A stretch of 64,000 nt of DNA from Paraconiothyrium sp. Pb-2020 (lineage: Eukaryota > Ascomycota > Dothideomycetes > Pleosporales > Didymosphaeriaceae): contig JAJUBI010000006.1 of NCBI GenBank assembly GCA_022419385.1, positions 3,472,001-3,536,000 on the forward strand. The letters are read 5' to 3'. The notes under the pieces were generated by a model that was not told the origin of the DNA, made no database searches, and saw nothing but the letters and a program-made list of their open reading frames with translations. Position 1 is the first letter of the stretch. The number at the start of each line of letters is the position of its first letter. Shown here in pieces: positions 30,355 through 41,386 of this stretch. The position numbers were made by a program, and so were the translations under genes.

Positions 30355-31795
30355 TCACTTCTGCCTCATTTGCACCTGAAGCCACCTCTTGATGACGTTG
30401 CGCCGCTCCTCCTCGTTAGCTTGTTCAAACTCAGCCTCTCCCAGCGTCAGTACCACATTCCTAGCCGGTAGGTTCCCGCCCGAAGTCGACTTTTGGATCT
30501 CTTTGTAGATTCCGTAAAAAGAATACCCAACGATTCCGCAACCAGCTGGACGCTATTAGCATACGAACAATACATCTACAGATAGGAAAGATCACCTTCG
30601 CCGAAGTTGCACACCATGTTCCCAAATCCTTTGATGAAGCCTTTGCCAACGCCGGCAACGCCTTCCTTTTGCGCCCCCTTGACTGGTATCCAAAAGAAGT
30701 CTTTGACACCGTCATATGTACCCAGTACAAGTGTCTACTCACTTCCTTAGGCTGGTGTTCGATTGTATCGAGGCAATACGTACCTTTCCTCCTACTACAA
30801 GTCCACTCTTCATGTCGACAACCTCTTCACGAGGTCTCAACTGCTCGCCATACAGCTTCGGCATGTTATGGAAACCTCTCGTCAAGCTATGCGTGTAGGT
30901 CATGGGGGTTTTGATGGCCGTCTCCACAATCTTTCGGCAACCCTTGTACGTGCCGACGCCATAGTGCACCAGTGCTTTTGGACCAACCATCAGCGCATTA
31001 TCAGTCGAGCTCTCGTTCTCCCGCGCCCACGTTGATGCTTGCGACTGCCTAGCCAGCAGTTCATTCCGTTGCGATTCCCGTGCCAGAGGCCCAAGTTTGC
31101 GCGCTACTTCTACCGGCCCTCCAGCAGCCCCAAGCAAGACGTCTCCGACTACATCATAGCTACTTATGATGACGGCTGACAATGGGTCTGTGGGGTCATG
31201 CGGGTTTAATCTTGAAGTAGAAGTTGATGGACGTTCGAGGAGTGATGGGACCAGTTCGAGTTGTTTGGTGTCGAGGATGCCTTCGCGGACCAAAACGGCG
31301 GCAGCCAAGGGACACAGCGCCATGCCTCTCTTTTTCTTCACTGTCCATGTTGCTGGTCGGTCGTTCAGCACGCTGCATCTAATGGCATCTGTGGTGTTGT
31401 TCGCCCAGTCCACAGGTTTGCGGGCCGGAACGACGGTAGACGAGTGTCGAGAAAGGGGTGCCTCGTCGCGAATACTAGAAGGTCCAGCTGTGTATGATGG
31501 GGACGGGTGGTCGTGGTGATCGTCTGTCTGCGTTCTCTCAAGAAGGGGAGCTTTCTCGGGCCTGATGGCTTCTGCATCAAGACTTTCTTCACCCACACTA
31601 GTTTCTATCGAATACGCAGGAGGGGCATAAAGGTCTGCGTTACTTTGCACCTCTTCGCGTACAGTGGAGGGGCGATTATATTCTGATCATCGTCAGTCTC
31701 CTGCATTTGATTCATTCAGCGGCAATCTTGCCTTGGGCACTATCGCTCCCTTCACCGCTTCCTTCGAACACAGCTCGTATACTCGGGGCCGTCAT
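30355..31795 (-). CDS. Gly/Lys-rich protein resembling the region after the catalytic domain of fungal sterol glucosyltransferase-like proteins
   Basis: Model: complement(join(30355..30545,30596..30734,30784..31682,31732..31795)), 430 aa. The first intron is GC-AG (donor CAAG|GCAAGA, 49 bp); the two others are GT-AG. The start MTAPSIRAVFEGSGEG was found only by allowing the GC donor, since the long exon has no usable ATG. Residues 30-130 are polar. From about 240 on there is a run such as GYGTYKGC-like, THSLTRGFHNMPKLYGEQLR and VKGAQKEGVAGVGKGFIKGF, which from memory resembles the segment following the GT domain in fungal UDP-glucose:sterol glucosyltransferase relatives and repeats in Vps13-type proteins. 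No glycosyltransferase domain is present. A lipid or membrane-linked role is inference. Confidence 0.65.
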
Positions 31796-33052
31796 CGTGT
31801 GTAAGGTCGTGTCCTTTTTCTCAATGTACCCGAAGTCAGAAGAGCGTCGATGGATTCAAAGTGACGAGTAGTATCGGGATCAAAGCATATCGATATCAAT
31901 CGTCCCAATCCCATCTTTATGCCATATATCAGCCGTCGAAGGATTGGGTGGAAGGTTCTAAGTTAGGCAAGCGCTAGTCCCAAGACGGTGATGCTTGAGA
32001 GGTCCCTTTGCCTAAGGCTGAATGCGCAGCAGGCTACGCGTCGCGAATCAACAACGCGTCGAATCACGGGCGCAGGGAGTTCTGCACTTAGCGGTGATCA
32101 TGGTAGTATGTCGGTAGCAGATCTGCGAAGAGAGTTTCACTTGAGGGGAGCGGTTCAACGTTCAATCGATATCACTGCTAGCTCCTAGCCACCAGCGACG
32201 TAGGACTCGTTAGATATGCGCTCGAGAAGAAGCAATGCATTCGCCAGTCCCTAATCCTTTTCCTCTCAGTTTAGATTGGAACGGAGTATCTCGTACGGGT
32301 CGGTAGTTTGGTCGAGTAGCATTGGAAAGATGGAGATCAAGCCGCGCGCTAGCGGAGGCTCGTTCCGCTTAGTCATACACTCACAGGTAAGCTTATCGTT
32401 CGTGATTGGTAGAGGAAGCGATGGCTCACCCTTGCTCCTCTATGGATTGGGGTTTAACGCGACGTAACAGGCACAGCAGCTCGCAAGCTCTACCGCATTG
32501 GGTATATTGAACGCACGGTAACAACGAACCGCTACTTCAAGGACGTGTAAGTTTCTGAAACTGACATTACTGTGATGACATTGACGACAACTTGACGTGG
32601 TGGATTGCTAGCTAACGGTGGCCTCCTGGTCCACTAATTGTAGGGCCGGTTCGGTCGTACCGCGGTTGCTTTCAGCCCTACGATACCTCTGGTATTGACA
32701 ACAACAAAGCCCGCGTTCTAACATCCCGAACCGCACGTATAGTGCGATGCGGTACGCGTCAGCTTAAATTTACTCACAAATTCATGGGACTACATGCTGC
32801 CACCTTGGTCAGTATCTGCACCGCAATCTTCAAGAAGTTAAGAGAGATGTTCCCCAAAACATGGGTCAGTGTCATTGGTTCGTTTTCGTTGATCTCGCTG
32901 TGCCTTTCTACCTTTTGGTACTCAATTCTTTTTCAATTGAGAAATAAATTTTCATTCCGTCGTTGCGGAACTTGACGAGAACGGGTGCATGTGGTAAACA
33001 GGCAGAGTCCAGCACCACTCGCCAACCAAAATCTGGTACACACATTGACACA
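31796..33052. other. gene-free region with possible decayed coding sequence
   Basis: These 1.26 kb lie between divergent genes. Around 32320-32860 there are protein-like fragments with plausible splice signals (for example KLYRIGYIERTVTTNRYF, and FQPYDTSGIDNN in another frame), but I could not join them into a clean model. It may be a pseudogene remnant or chance. Confidence 0.3.
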
Positions 33053-33408
33053 ATGGGCTGCTTCTCGAGCAAGCCATCATGGAACGCAGGCTCTTACCCC
33101 ACGCCCTCGCGCGCTGCATGGAACACTGGTAAGGCATCCACCACTGCAAAAAAGGCTGGGCGCGTCCGTGTAACACCTTTACTTGGATACGATTATGGAA
33201 AGACACAGAGATGCTCCAGTGGTCGAGACTTCATCTTCGGTCAGTATGATCCAATTACTGCTGTTGGAGGAGCATATGGGAGATCAAGGCAGCCGACAGC
33301 CATGAAGCACATGGAAGTCATCGTAGGTGTAGCAACCACGTGGGAGCTTTCGGAGGTGTGCATCATGGTGGTGACTGTGGAGGCGGCGATGGAGGGGGTG
33401 GCTGCTGA
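33053..33408 (+). CDS. small MGC-type putative lipid-anchored protein with Gly/Cys tail, three exons
   Basis: Model: join(33053..33128,33209..33239,33300..33408), 71 aa. The start MGCFSSKPSWNAG fits an N-myristoylation site (Gly2) with an adjacent palmitoylatable Cys3, suggesting membrane attachment. The third exon gives HHGGDCGGGDGGGGC, a Gly/His/Cys tail that ends at a stop. Donors are GGTAAG and GGTCAG; for the first intron an alternative acceptor at 33202 would add two residues. The unspliced frame continues to 33520 but reads poorly, whereas the spliced form gives the low-complexity tail typical of small fungal membrane-associated proteins. Function unknown. Confidence 0.45.
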
Positions 33409-33719
33409 GAAGTTCTATAAAAAGCTCACTACATATGGAAGGTTGTTAAAAGCTGAGGGGTTTATCTTCCAGGTGAAATATTTTGAGTCCATCCGTAACC
33501 TTGAAGACGTGCATATGTGATGACCTCTAGAGCGCATGCTACATGCTACCCATATAACAATCTACAAAGCCAAGGATCTTCTCGTGGACCCTAAGCTTAT
33601 GTGCACGTATAGCGACAGTAACATCCATCTATGCGACCCTGTGGGCAGATTCAGGGGTCTTCATGATCACTGGCATCGATGAGGCTATCAAGATGGCAGG
33701 TCTGTAACAGTTGCGAAGT

Positions 33720-34100
33720 CTAGCGCTGCGCCACCTCCCCGCATTCTCGTATATCTAAATTTGTCTTCTCGAATATTTGCGCCAACTCATCTTCTTCCCC
33801 AGTCTGAAGGGCGATATGCCGGAGAAATGGAAAACGAGATGAGACGGTAACATGCAAACAGGTACGCTCATTGGCTACGTTCGTCTTCCACTCAGCCGCA
33901 CTACACGGGAGCGCAAATCTGGACCACGGACTAGAATACGATAAAGACATTATACGACCATGAATGCGAGATGGGTGACACGAATAGTACTGGTTCAAAA
34001 AGAGGCTGCGCTTGGTAGGCAGGTGTCGGTGTATAAACACGACCTTGGTCATCTCGAACCAGCCTCTTCTCATAAATTTGTATGCATACCACAGCTCCAT
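33720..34100 (-). CDS. possible hypothetical protein
   Basis: A 126-aa minus frame from ATG at 34100. Composition is well balanced and protein-like (MELWYAYKFMRRGWFEMTKV, SPWSRFALPCSAAEW). No domain is recognised. It is head to head with the small secreted protein gene, only 31 bases between start codons, which is unusually tight and lowers confidence. It might be a gene fragment whose other exons are lost, or an antisense artefact. Confidence 0.3.
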   Translation of the reverse strand: MELWYAYKFMRRGWFEMTKVVFIHRHLPTKRSLFLNQYYSCHPSRIHGRIMSLSYSSPWSRFALPCSAAEWKTNVANERTCLHVTVSSRFPFLRHIALQTGEEDELAQIFEKTNLDIRECGEVAQR

Positions 34101-34131
34101 CAACTCTTGACTTGTATTTTTACCCTTCAGC

Positions 34132-34699
34132 ATGAAAGCCTCTTGCTTTGGTCTTGTCGCTCTCGCAGCCCCGATTCTGGCCGACACATGCACGAAAGAC
34201 CCACTTGGCGGCAAGGGTTATTACTGTGGTGAGTCTCCATCCGACCGACTCAAGACTTCTTGATGCTTACGTAAATCCAAGGTCAGGTAGTCAATAAATC
34301 AGGCCGCGAGCTGCGCTACACCACCGATCCATCCTTGAGCAGTAGCCGTCCTAACAAGTGCAAATTCTGGAATTGGGTAGGGCAGTGAGTACATCCCGAA
34401 TATCATCATATTCTACTTCCAGCTGAGCTGTTTTCTACGAGTTATTGAAAAGGTTCTCTAACCCTTTGCAAAGCGATGAACCCATCAACTGAACCCAGAA
34501 GTACCTTGCGAATGGTAAGACCGCTGGATCGGGTTACGTTACTACTCCCGGAGTTGACGTGGACGGGTTCACGTTCGCTGATGTGGAATACGATTATGAC
34601 GGACAGCGGATTACACGAGGAGTCTGGATAAAGATCTCGTCCAACGTGAAGGTGGATTGCTTGGGGCCGGCGTCGAAGCCGAACTGTTATTCTTATTGA
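34132..34699 (+). CDS. small secreted cysteine-containing protein, three exons
   Basis: Model: join(34132..34228,34282..34376,34499..34699), 130 aa. The first exon encodes a signal peptide (MKASCFGLVALAAPILA, cleavage likely before Asp18). The mature protein is about 113 residues with five cysteines: DTCTKDPLGGKGYYC early, NKCKFWNW in the middle, VDCLGPASKPNCYSY at the end. The first intron is canonical (GTGAGT). The second uses a weak GTAGGG donor and a 122-bp span, chosen because the stronger GTGAGT just downstream breaks the frame; that junction is uncertain. Size, secretion and cysteines fit an effector-like or antimicrobial-like protein, but no fold is recognised and a role in host interaction is only inferred. 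Confidence 0.6.
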
Positions 34700-35271
34700 C
34701 GATACGAATCATGCCAGGTAGCTTTTGGCAGACCGGGGATATAAGGAATTGGACTTCATCACTAGTGTGTCTCACATTTCGCAACGTCGTTCGTAGTAGA
34801 AGGTTAGACTGGGGTTGAAGTGTCTGAGTCAGTCATCCTTCACACTAGCCTACTTCCTTCCCCGCACACGTCACGCTTTCCCCGCGTTATTCGCCCGCCA
34901 AGCAGTCACGGACAGCCTGCCGAGGAAACTTCGTTGCACTCTACCTATGAGAACTTACACACCAAGCTTGCCAAATCTCTCGCCAAGTAGTTTCCCCGGA
35001 TATGTTCAACGATTACCCCAAAAGTGGCAGGTGTAAGGAAAGATGCAAGCCCGCGTGAGCATTCCGAAGATCTCCCTTTTCAGTGACATGATTTGATCTG
35101 GCGAGTATATATTTGCTCAAGACTTGAGACGATGGGAGCCACCCTGGCCCTCGGTGTCTTGTGGGGATTTGTTAAGACGACTTACCATAGGTAGATGTGA
35201 AAAGGCTATCAACACTAATACCTGAGAAACCTCGGACACAAGACTGAAAGTATCTACACCACGTCGGCAGC
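34700..35271. other. intergenic, promoter of the MFS porter
   Basis: The 572 bases between the small secreted protein and the porter hold short frames only; nothing recognised. Confidence 0.4.
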
Positions 35272-37060
35272 ATGGGTTGGAATACTCACGCGAATGGGAC
35301 GCAAGATCCGCCAGAAGTGCGCAATTGGCGCATACACATGATAGCGCTGGTGGCATCGATGTCCGCCCTTGCTAGTAAGAGGACGATGATACCACTCAGA
35401 TGCCCTCATTGACTGTACCATAGTGGGTTACGACACTGCCGTTATCGGCGGAACAATGGCGCTGAAGTCGTTCATCCGAGACTTCGGATGGGAGGACGTC
35501 TCGACGGGTACGCGCAACACCATCCAGGCGAACATCGTATCGACTTTTCAAGCTGGGTGCTTCTTTGGCGCGTTGTTGACCTTTCCAATCGCGGAGAAGA
35601 TTGGCCGAAAAAGAACAGTCATGATAGCGGGCCTAGTGTTCTTGCTAGGCGCGGTCCTCCAGACCGCTGCGCAAGGCAATCTCAATTTGATTTATGGTGG
35701 AAGAGCTATCGCAGGCTTGGGTATCGGAGCGTCATCGCTCACTGTCCCCGTCTACATCGCCGAAGTCGCACCTCCGTCCATTCGTGGTCGACTGGTAGGA
35801 ATATTCGAAATCGCCTCACAAGGCGGCGGCATGCTGGGTGAGTACTAGTTTGACGAATGGATATCGAATTTGTACCGCGTTCTGATAATGGATAGGCTTC
35901 TGGATCAACTATGCTACTGACCAAACTGTTAGTGTCAACAACAAGGCACAATGGATCATCCCTCTATCGTTGCAATTGGTTCCTGGGGTGTTGCTGGTCT
36001 CGGGTATGTTTTGGTGCCCAGAATCTCCGCGCTGGCTTGCTAGGGGTGACAATTTCGACGCCGCGGAGCAGATACTGACTATGGTGCGCGGCTTACCTCC
36101 GACCCACCCGTATATCATGCATGAGATGGGCGAGATCCGCGCACAAGTCGAAGAGCGAAGTACGAACCACTTGAGCAAGTCGGCACAGTTCAAGAAACTA
36201 TTCCAAAAGGGTACTCGCAATCGCATGGGTATTGGTTTGGCTTTGATGTTTTTGCAGTCATTTACAGGAGTAATTTTCACGTCTTCGAAGCCATTGCAAG
36301 CTTTGTGGCTAACGATCTGTAGGTCAATATCATCACGTATTACGCTCCTCGCATCTTCGAGACCCTTGGAATCTCTGGCACTTCCCTGAAGCTTTTCTCA
36401 ACCGGTTTTTATGGCATCGCAAAAACTCTCGGAATGATAACCTTCACCGTCATCGTCGTCGAAAAAGTCGGACGCCGCAAAGGCCTTATCTGGGGGGCCG
36501 CTCTAGGCTGCATCCCCATGTGGTTTATCGGGGGGTACGTTATGCGTGCAGATCCCGCTGCCGCAGCTTTGCGAGGAGACGTCACCAGAGATGGCTGGGG
36601 CTACCTTGCAATGGTATGCGTATATGTAAATGCGTTCATAATATGTGCAACATGGCAGGGCATTACTTGGACATACGCGTCAGAGATCTTCCCGCTCGAC
36701 ATTCGTATGCTATGTGTGTCGCTTACCACGGCCGATACCTGGCTGGGCAGCTTCATCATCGCGCGCAGTACACCTTACATGATTTCCGACCTCGGATACG
36801 GTGCTTACTTTTTCTTTGCGTCAATACTCCTTTGCATGGGCATTTGGTCATTTTTATTCGTACCAGAGACCAAAGGTGTTTCGCTAGAAGAGATGGACGC
36901 CTTGTTCATGAGACCCATGCATCAAGTGGTGTGGGCGCAGATCCAAAAGAGACCTTTACCGATGGACGAAGCTGAAGCAGGCAGGAAGAGGGGTTTGAAG
37001 TCGAGCAGTTTGGAGAAAGACATTAGCATTGAGCAGGCTGAAGTTGCGCCTGTAAAATAG
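35272..37060 (+). CDS. MFS transporter, quinate permease/sugar porter type, four exons
   Basis: Model: join(35272..35374,35424..35837,35896..36269,36323..37060), 542 aa. The start is MGWNTHANGTQDPPEVRNWR; joins restore ALAMGYDTAVIGG, GGGMLGFWINYATD and QSFTGVNIITYYAPRIF. Sugar-porter signatures are all present: EKIGRKRT after helix 2, PESPRWLARG after helix 6, EKVGRRKG after helix 8 and VPETKGVSLEEMD after helix 12. The FWINYAT stretch and overall pattern are closest to fungal quinate permeases (QutD/Qa-y) and related hexose porters; twelve membrane helices are expected in the plasma membrane. The substrate is not settled. The neighbours downstream are an MDR oxidoreductase and a regulator, hinting at a small metabolic unit. 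Confidence 0.88.
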
Positions 37061-37285
37061 TTCTTGCGTGGAAAGGCTAGAAGGAATCACAAGATGGAAC
37101 ATGTTGTGGGCTCTGTAGGTCTTTATTCGGCACTTTGACCACATGCTGTTAGGCAATGTTCGTAGTGATAGCTTTGATGTGATATTTCGGTGTATTGTTG
37201 AGTGGTGAAGGCTCTATAGGTACATTACGTAGATAGCGACAGTGGTTGCAACTCGTCATCTCTCGAAGTTTCAGCAAAATTGCCG

Positions 37286-38460
37286 CTAAACTTTCACCAA
37301 CACTTTCTGGTTGCTCACTCCCGCTTGAAGCACTTTCAATCCAGCCTGAATCTTCCCGACACCACCGTCGACCACTTGGTAAGGCGGTGGTACGATGACT
37401 CCAGTTTCAAGCCATTTCGGAAGATCTTCATTGAAGACCTTAGAGCCTAGCTCAATCATGTCAGGCTTGTACCAGACCTCTTCACCGTGAACCATATCAG
37501 CGTAAACTCCTTCCAGCTTTTCAAGGTCTTCCGGCCAAGGCGTTGTGTGTGCAATTTTCTTCACAGTAGCTGTCGATTTGGATAGTATATCCTGCGCAGA
37601 ACTTAGAGTCGCCGATGAGGTGATAGTATCTGCTACGTAAGCGATAGGTTTTCCCTCCCGCTCGGCTGCAGCCACAGCATCCTCAACGACGGTGTCTGAA
37701 CGGTAATCAAAGAGCAATTTAGCGCCAAGAGATCGCAAGTACTCATGGTTATTTTTGCTGGCGGTGGCATACACATTCAAGCCTGCCGACTTAGCGAACT
37801 GAATGGCAAGATTGCCTACGATAGAGGCGCCTCCCCAAATGAGCACGGTAGCGTTTGGCGGCGGGGTCTTGACTTCGGGCTTTGGCAGGCCGAGTATATG
37901 GAAGAGCATCAAGTACGAAGCAATCTAGATGAAGCAATGAGCAATCTACTCAGGGCCGAGCATTAATTGAATCAGGGGCCTCACAGTGCCTGTCGTAAGC
38001 GTGGCAGCCTGTTCGAGACTGATGTTGGAAGGCAGCTTTGAAGTCGAAGACGCGCGGAGTATGGTGTAGGTTTGAAATGCGGCATTCTCCGGCTTCTGGG
38101 AGATGATACCATCTGCGCCTCCAAGAACGCGATCGCCTGGTTTGAATTTGGTAACGTTCGACCCTACGGATTCGACTATGCCGCTCGAGTCTGCTTGGCT
38201 GTTAGTCTCTTGTTTCAAGCCTATGGAAGGACGAGGTTCGAGAAATCTGTTATTCACATACCAGTGCCCAAAACGGCTGGGTAAGAGGAAATGAACATTC
38301 CAGACAGCTGGCGCTTCCAGTCGATCGGATTGAGTCCGATGAAGTGGTTGCGTACCAAAACTTCATCGGGTCCAGGTGTCGGGATCGGGCGCTCTCCGAC
38401 AACAAGCTCAGCTTTTGCGGCCGGTACGAGAGCCGCAAGGTTCTTTGCTTGGTCTGCCAT
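37286..38460 (-). CDS. zinc-less MDR oxidoreductase (quinone reductase/trans-enoyl reductase type), three exons
   Basis: Model: complement(join(37286..37924,37985..38190,38262..38460)), 347 aa. The N-terminal GroES-like domain reads PGPDEVLVRNHFIGLNPIDW and, across the first join, AVLGTDSSGIVESVG then FKPGDRVLG. The nucleotide-binding domain has ATVLIWGGASIVGNLAIQFA, a GGxSxVG-type motif of the NADPH-dependent quinone oxidoreductase/enoyl reductase group. Structural and catalytic zinc ligands are absent. Stand-alone enoyl reductases of this look occur in fungal secondary metabolism (LovC-like), but many are general detoxifying reductases; no polyketide synthase is in the window. It is divergent from the C2H2/Zn2Cys6 regulator across 468 bases. 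Confidence 0.85.
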
Positions 38461-38928
38461 CTTATGATAGAAACACGCTATGAATGAGATGCTTGAAGGA
38501 TTGAGGAGTGTAAGTAATGAATATGAGGCTCACCCAACCTCACTGAACCGTCTTATATACGTCCTCAAGAACTGTTCTGGGGCCATTTTGGCGGACATAG
38601 GCTCGCTGTTTTCGCCTATATCGTGGTAGAAGTTGAGGTAGGATCACGGCCAGATCGGGCGGCGAATTTGGCCGGTAGGAGTTGGTCATACCGCTTTCGG
38701 AAAAGCGCGCTTTGTCAGCTGCTCTCCCTTCACAGGTCGGATTTATCGATGCTCCGGCAACTCCAGCTGTAAGTCCGAATTGATGCAGATGTACTCGAAA
38801 GATCTAGAGAAAGAGCGGCCTTCTCGTCATTGTCGCTCATGGGCTACTGGCTAGTCTGGGGCAGGCACGGTTATCACATCCAAACGGGAAACTGCCCTTG
38901 CGCGACTATCTGATTGGCTGGTGAAGAA
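38461..38928. other. divergent promoter region of oxidoreductase and regulator
   Basis: The 468 bases separate two divergent starts. No clear motif beyond scattered CGG triplets; joint control is plausible from layout. Confidence 0.4.
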
Positions 38929-40535
38929 ATGTCAATGCCTATGAACGAGGGCTCAGGACCGCTATACTTTTGTTCTCTATGCAAGAAGCCATTCAGTCAA
39001 GGTAAGATTCCACGTTCCATTCATGCATCATTCGGATTATGTTCCCACGGCAAGGCTAACAGATCGCAGAAACCTCCTGTACACGGCACATCAAATATTG
39101 CCGACGCCGTGCTGGGCAGCAACGACAGACTCGGCCCAAGGCCTGTTATCCGTGCCGATCGGCCAAAACAAAATGCGATTTCAGATCTCCCTGCTGTCGC
39201 TGTACCGATAAGCAACTTGTGTGCTCCTACGGCAATGACCAGGCCCCAGTGTTCGCCACAGGTCAAAACGGAGGTATAGTCGTACCGAGCCATGAATCTG
39301 TCCCCCATAGAAGTGACAGGAATGCCCACCAGAAGCCACAGACGTCCACACAATCCAGAAGAGGGACACAAACCGCTTCTGCAAATCCTCAAGAGACTCT
39401 ACTAATCACATTGGACGACCTGACCGATATCGATGTTTTCGATCATGCGCACGTAAGATACACATCACCTGCAGGTCATCATCGAGAATCGAATCAGCGT
39501 AAAGACCTCTCATTACCACACATCTTTGTACAGACGCCACGAGAAATTTTAGATACTGTTGACAATGGCCTAGCTCGCACTGTCGAGCCGTCGTCAGAGG
39601 TACTCATTGCTCAGGACATATTTCCAGTCGCATTCCCTCCATCTTTAACAATTGGACGACCGTTGCGCACCCCAAGTCTCCTATCTAACGGCTGCCGGAA
39701 CTTCCTCCTGTCAATCATCGGTTCATATCCGCGTATGATTGCGCAGGAGAATAATCTGCCCCCATTCATTCATCCTCATGGTTGTAAATTGCATTTTGAT
39801 GAACGTACCTACGGTGGGACGTTTGATGAAGTTCCACCTGTAAAGCAGCTGGAAGCATGTATCAGTACCGCACGCATGCTTGCATCGCGACCCTCCTCAG
39901 ACAGTATGAACGACTTCATTTGGCGCATCATAGACAGCGAACACAAATATATCGTCGACAACATGAACAACTTCTCGCTAGGCGAAACGATAGCGGCGCT
40001 CCAATCCACAATGCTCTACGGTACAATGCGCGTCACCATTTCGGGCCGTAGCTACTCCGAGATCAACTCTAGCATCGTCAGAACAATGGAGAAACTCTCT
40101 TTCCGCTGTTCCACGCTTACCGCTAGTCCTTTCAGCACTCGACATACCCGTGTTACGCGACCTACGTGGGAGGAATGGATTTGCGAGGAAACACGTCGGA
40201 GGATCTCAGTGACTTGCTTCCTCATCGCGCTCACCATACCTAACGACCCGTCCAACCCAATCGTCAATCCTAATAACCATGTCCTTCCCGCTAGCAAGGC
40301 GCTTTGGGAAGCCCGTACAAGGGCGGAGTGGGAGCGGCTTTACATCCAACAACAAGTTAGCGACGGAGCACCACGCCTAGAAACTGTGGGCGACTTTATA
40401 ATCGCCAAGCTAGGTGGCATAGGGCGGAGTAAAAGCGATGCCAGGGCAAATCTTGTGGATGATATGATAGGGAAGTGGTACGCAGAGATGGACGGACTGG
40501 GTATGATGCTTGCTGCTGTTGTTGCTAGTTTGTAG
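38929..40535 (+). CDS. transcription factor with C2HC finger and Zn2Cys6 cluster, two exons
   Basis: Model: join(38929..39001,39070..40535), 512 aa with a 68-bp intron. The join reads KPFSQETSCTRHIKYC and completes a single finger (Cys15, Cys18, His31, Cys35), immediately followed by a Zn2Cys6 cluster: Cys50, 53, 60, 66, 69 and 76 (KACYPCRSAKTKCDF, then CCRCTDKQLVC). This C2H2-like plus Zn2Cys6 tandem is a recognised fungal regulator layout. The rest (about 200-512) is helical and resembles a divergent fungal_trans-type region. It is expected to be nuclear. Its divergent neighbour is an oxidoreductase, next to a porter, so it may regulate those; this rests on position only. The reading frame is clean to the stop. 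Confidence 0.8.
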
Positions 40536-41386
40536 GATTTCTAAGCCCCATATCACGAAGTAAAGTCAACGACCTATCCTTAATTACCCTTTCCATAGGA
40601 TCCTGTATAGAATTTCCTGTCCAAGACGAGACAACCACCCTCACACATACTCCATATTCCTTGATATCCGGTTCCGAAATCTGCGAGCCCTGTTCCTCGC
40701 CCAGACACAAAGTACCGTTGAACCTACGTATGCTCGTCAGTCATCGACTTCTTGACGTAAACAGTAAGAGCTAAAATTGGCAGTATCTGCAAGCAGCAGC
40801 AGAGTCACAACCGTGGAAACTTTTTGATACTGACGCGTGACGTCGTCCTTGGTGTCTAGATTGCAGGGCTTCGAGGAGCCTACTCTGTAGCTGGGACAGA
40901 AGTAGTTTGCCATGTTGAGTGGCCCCTAGGACCAGTACAAGTGTCTTCAAGAAAGTTTGGACAAAGCCGTACGAGGAGATGCCTCTGAAGCTGAAGTAGA
41001 CAATGGTGCTAAATGCTAGAACTATGGTGCTTCTCATCCATCTGAACATTGGCAAACAAGGTAGATACAAACATAGATCGTCAATGTTTCCAGGACAATG
41101 TCAACAAAGTTGCCTAAACTTTACAAGATGCACACAATCGAGACAAAAACATCAACTTGCTGTTAAGGATTGCTGAAGTCGAAATCCATGAACATATGAA
41201 ATTAAGCTTCTATCCTTTGGCGCAAGACCTATGCAAAATATCGCAGACATCATTCTGACTGTAAAATCAACTGCCATTCATTGTACAAGATTTCTGCCAA
41301 GACACCGCTCGCTCAGATAAAGCTTACACATCCCAACAATTCCATCCGTAACCCTAACTTCTACAGCTTAGAAAATTACAATGCCT
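40536..41386. other. intergenic, possible gene remnant
   Basis: These 851 bases lie between convergent stops. Minus-strand frames at 40771-41070 (hydrophobic, FRGISSYGFVQTFLKTLV) and 40525-40710 look slightly protein-like, but no ATG and splice combination joins them. The right part is probably the 3' UTR of the E2 gene. Confidence 0.3.

Noticed and set aside
32276..32975. Protein-like fragments with plausible splice sites between 32320 and 32860
   Set aside because: Fragments lie in different frames and every join I tried met an early stop. Not enough to call a gene or a pseudogene of known type.
40525..41070. Two minus-strand frames with a hydrophobic segment
   Set aside because: The longer one starts at a non-ATG codon, and no donor/acceptor pair links the two in frame. 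Noted as a possible remnant only.
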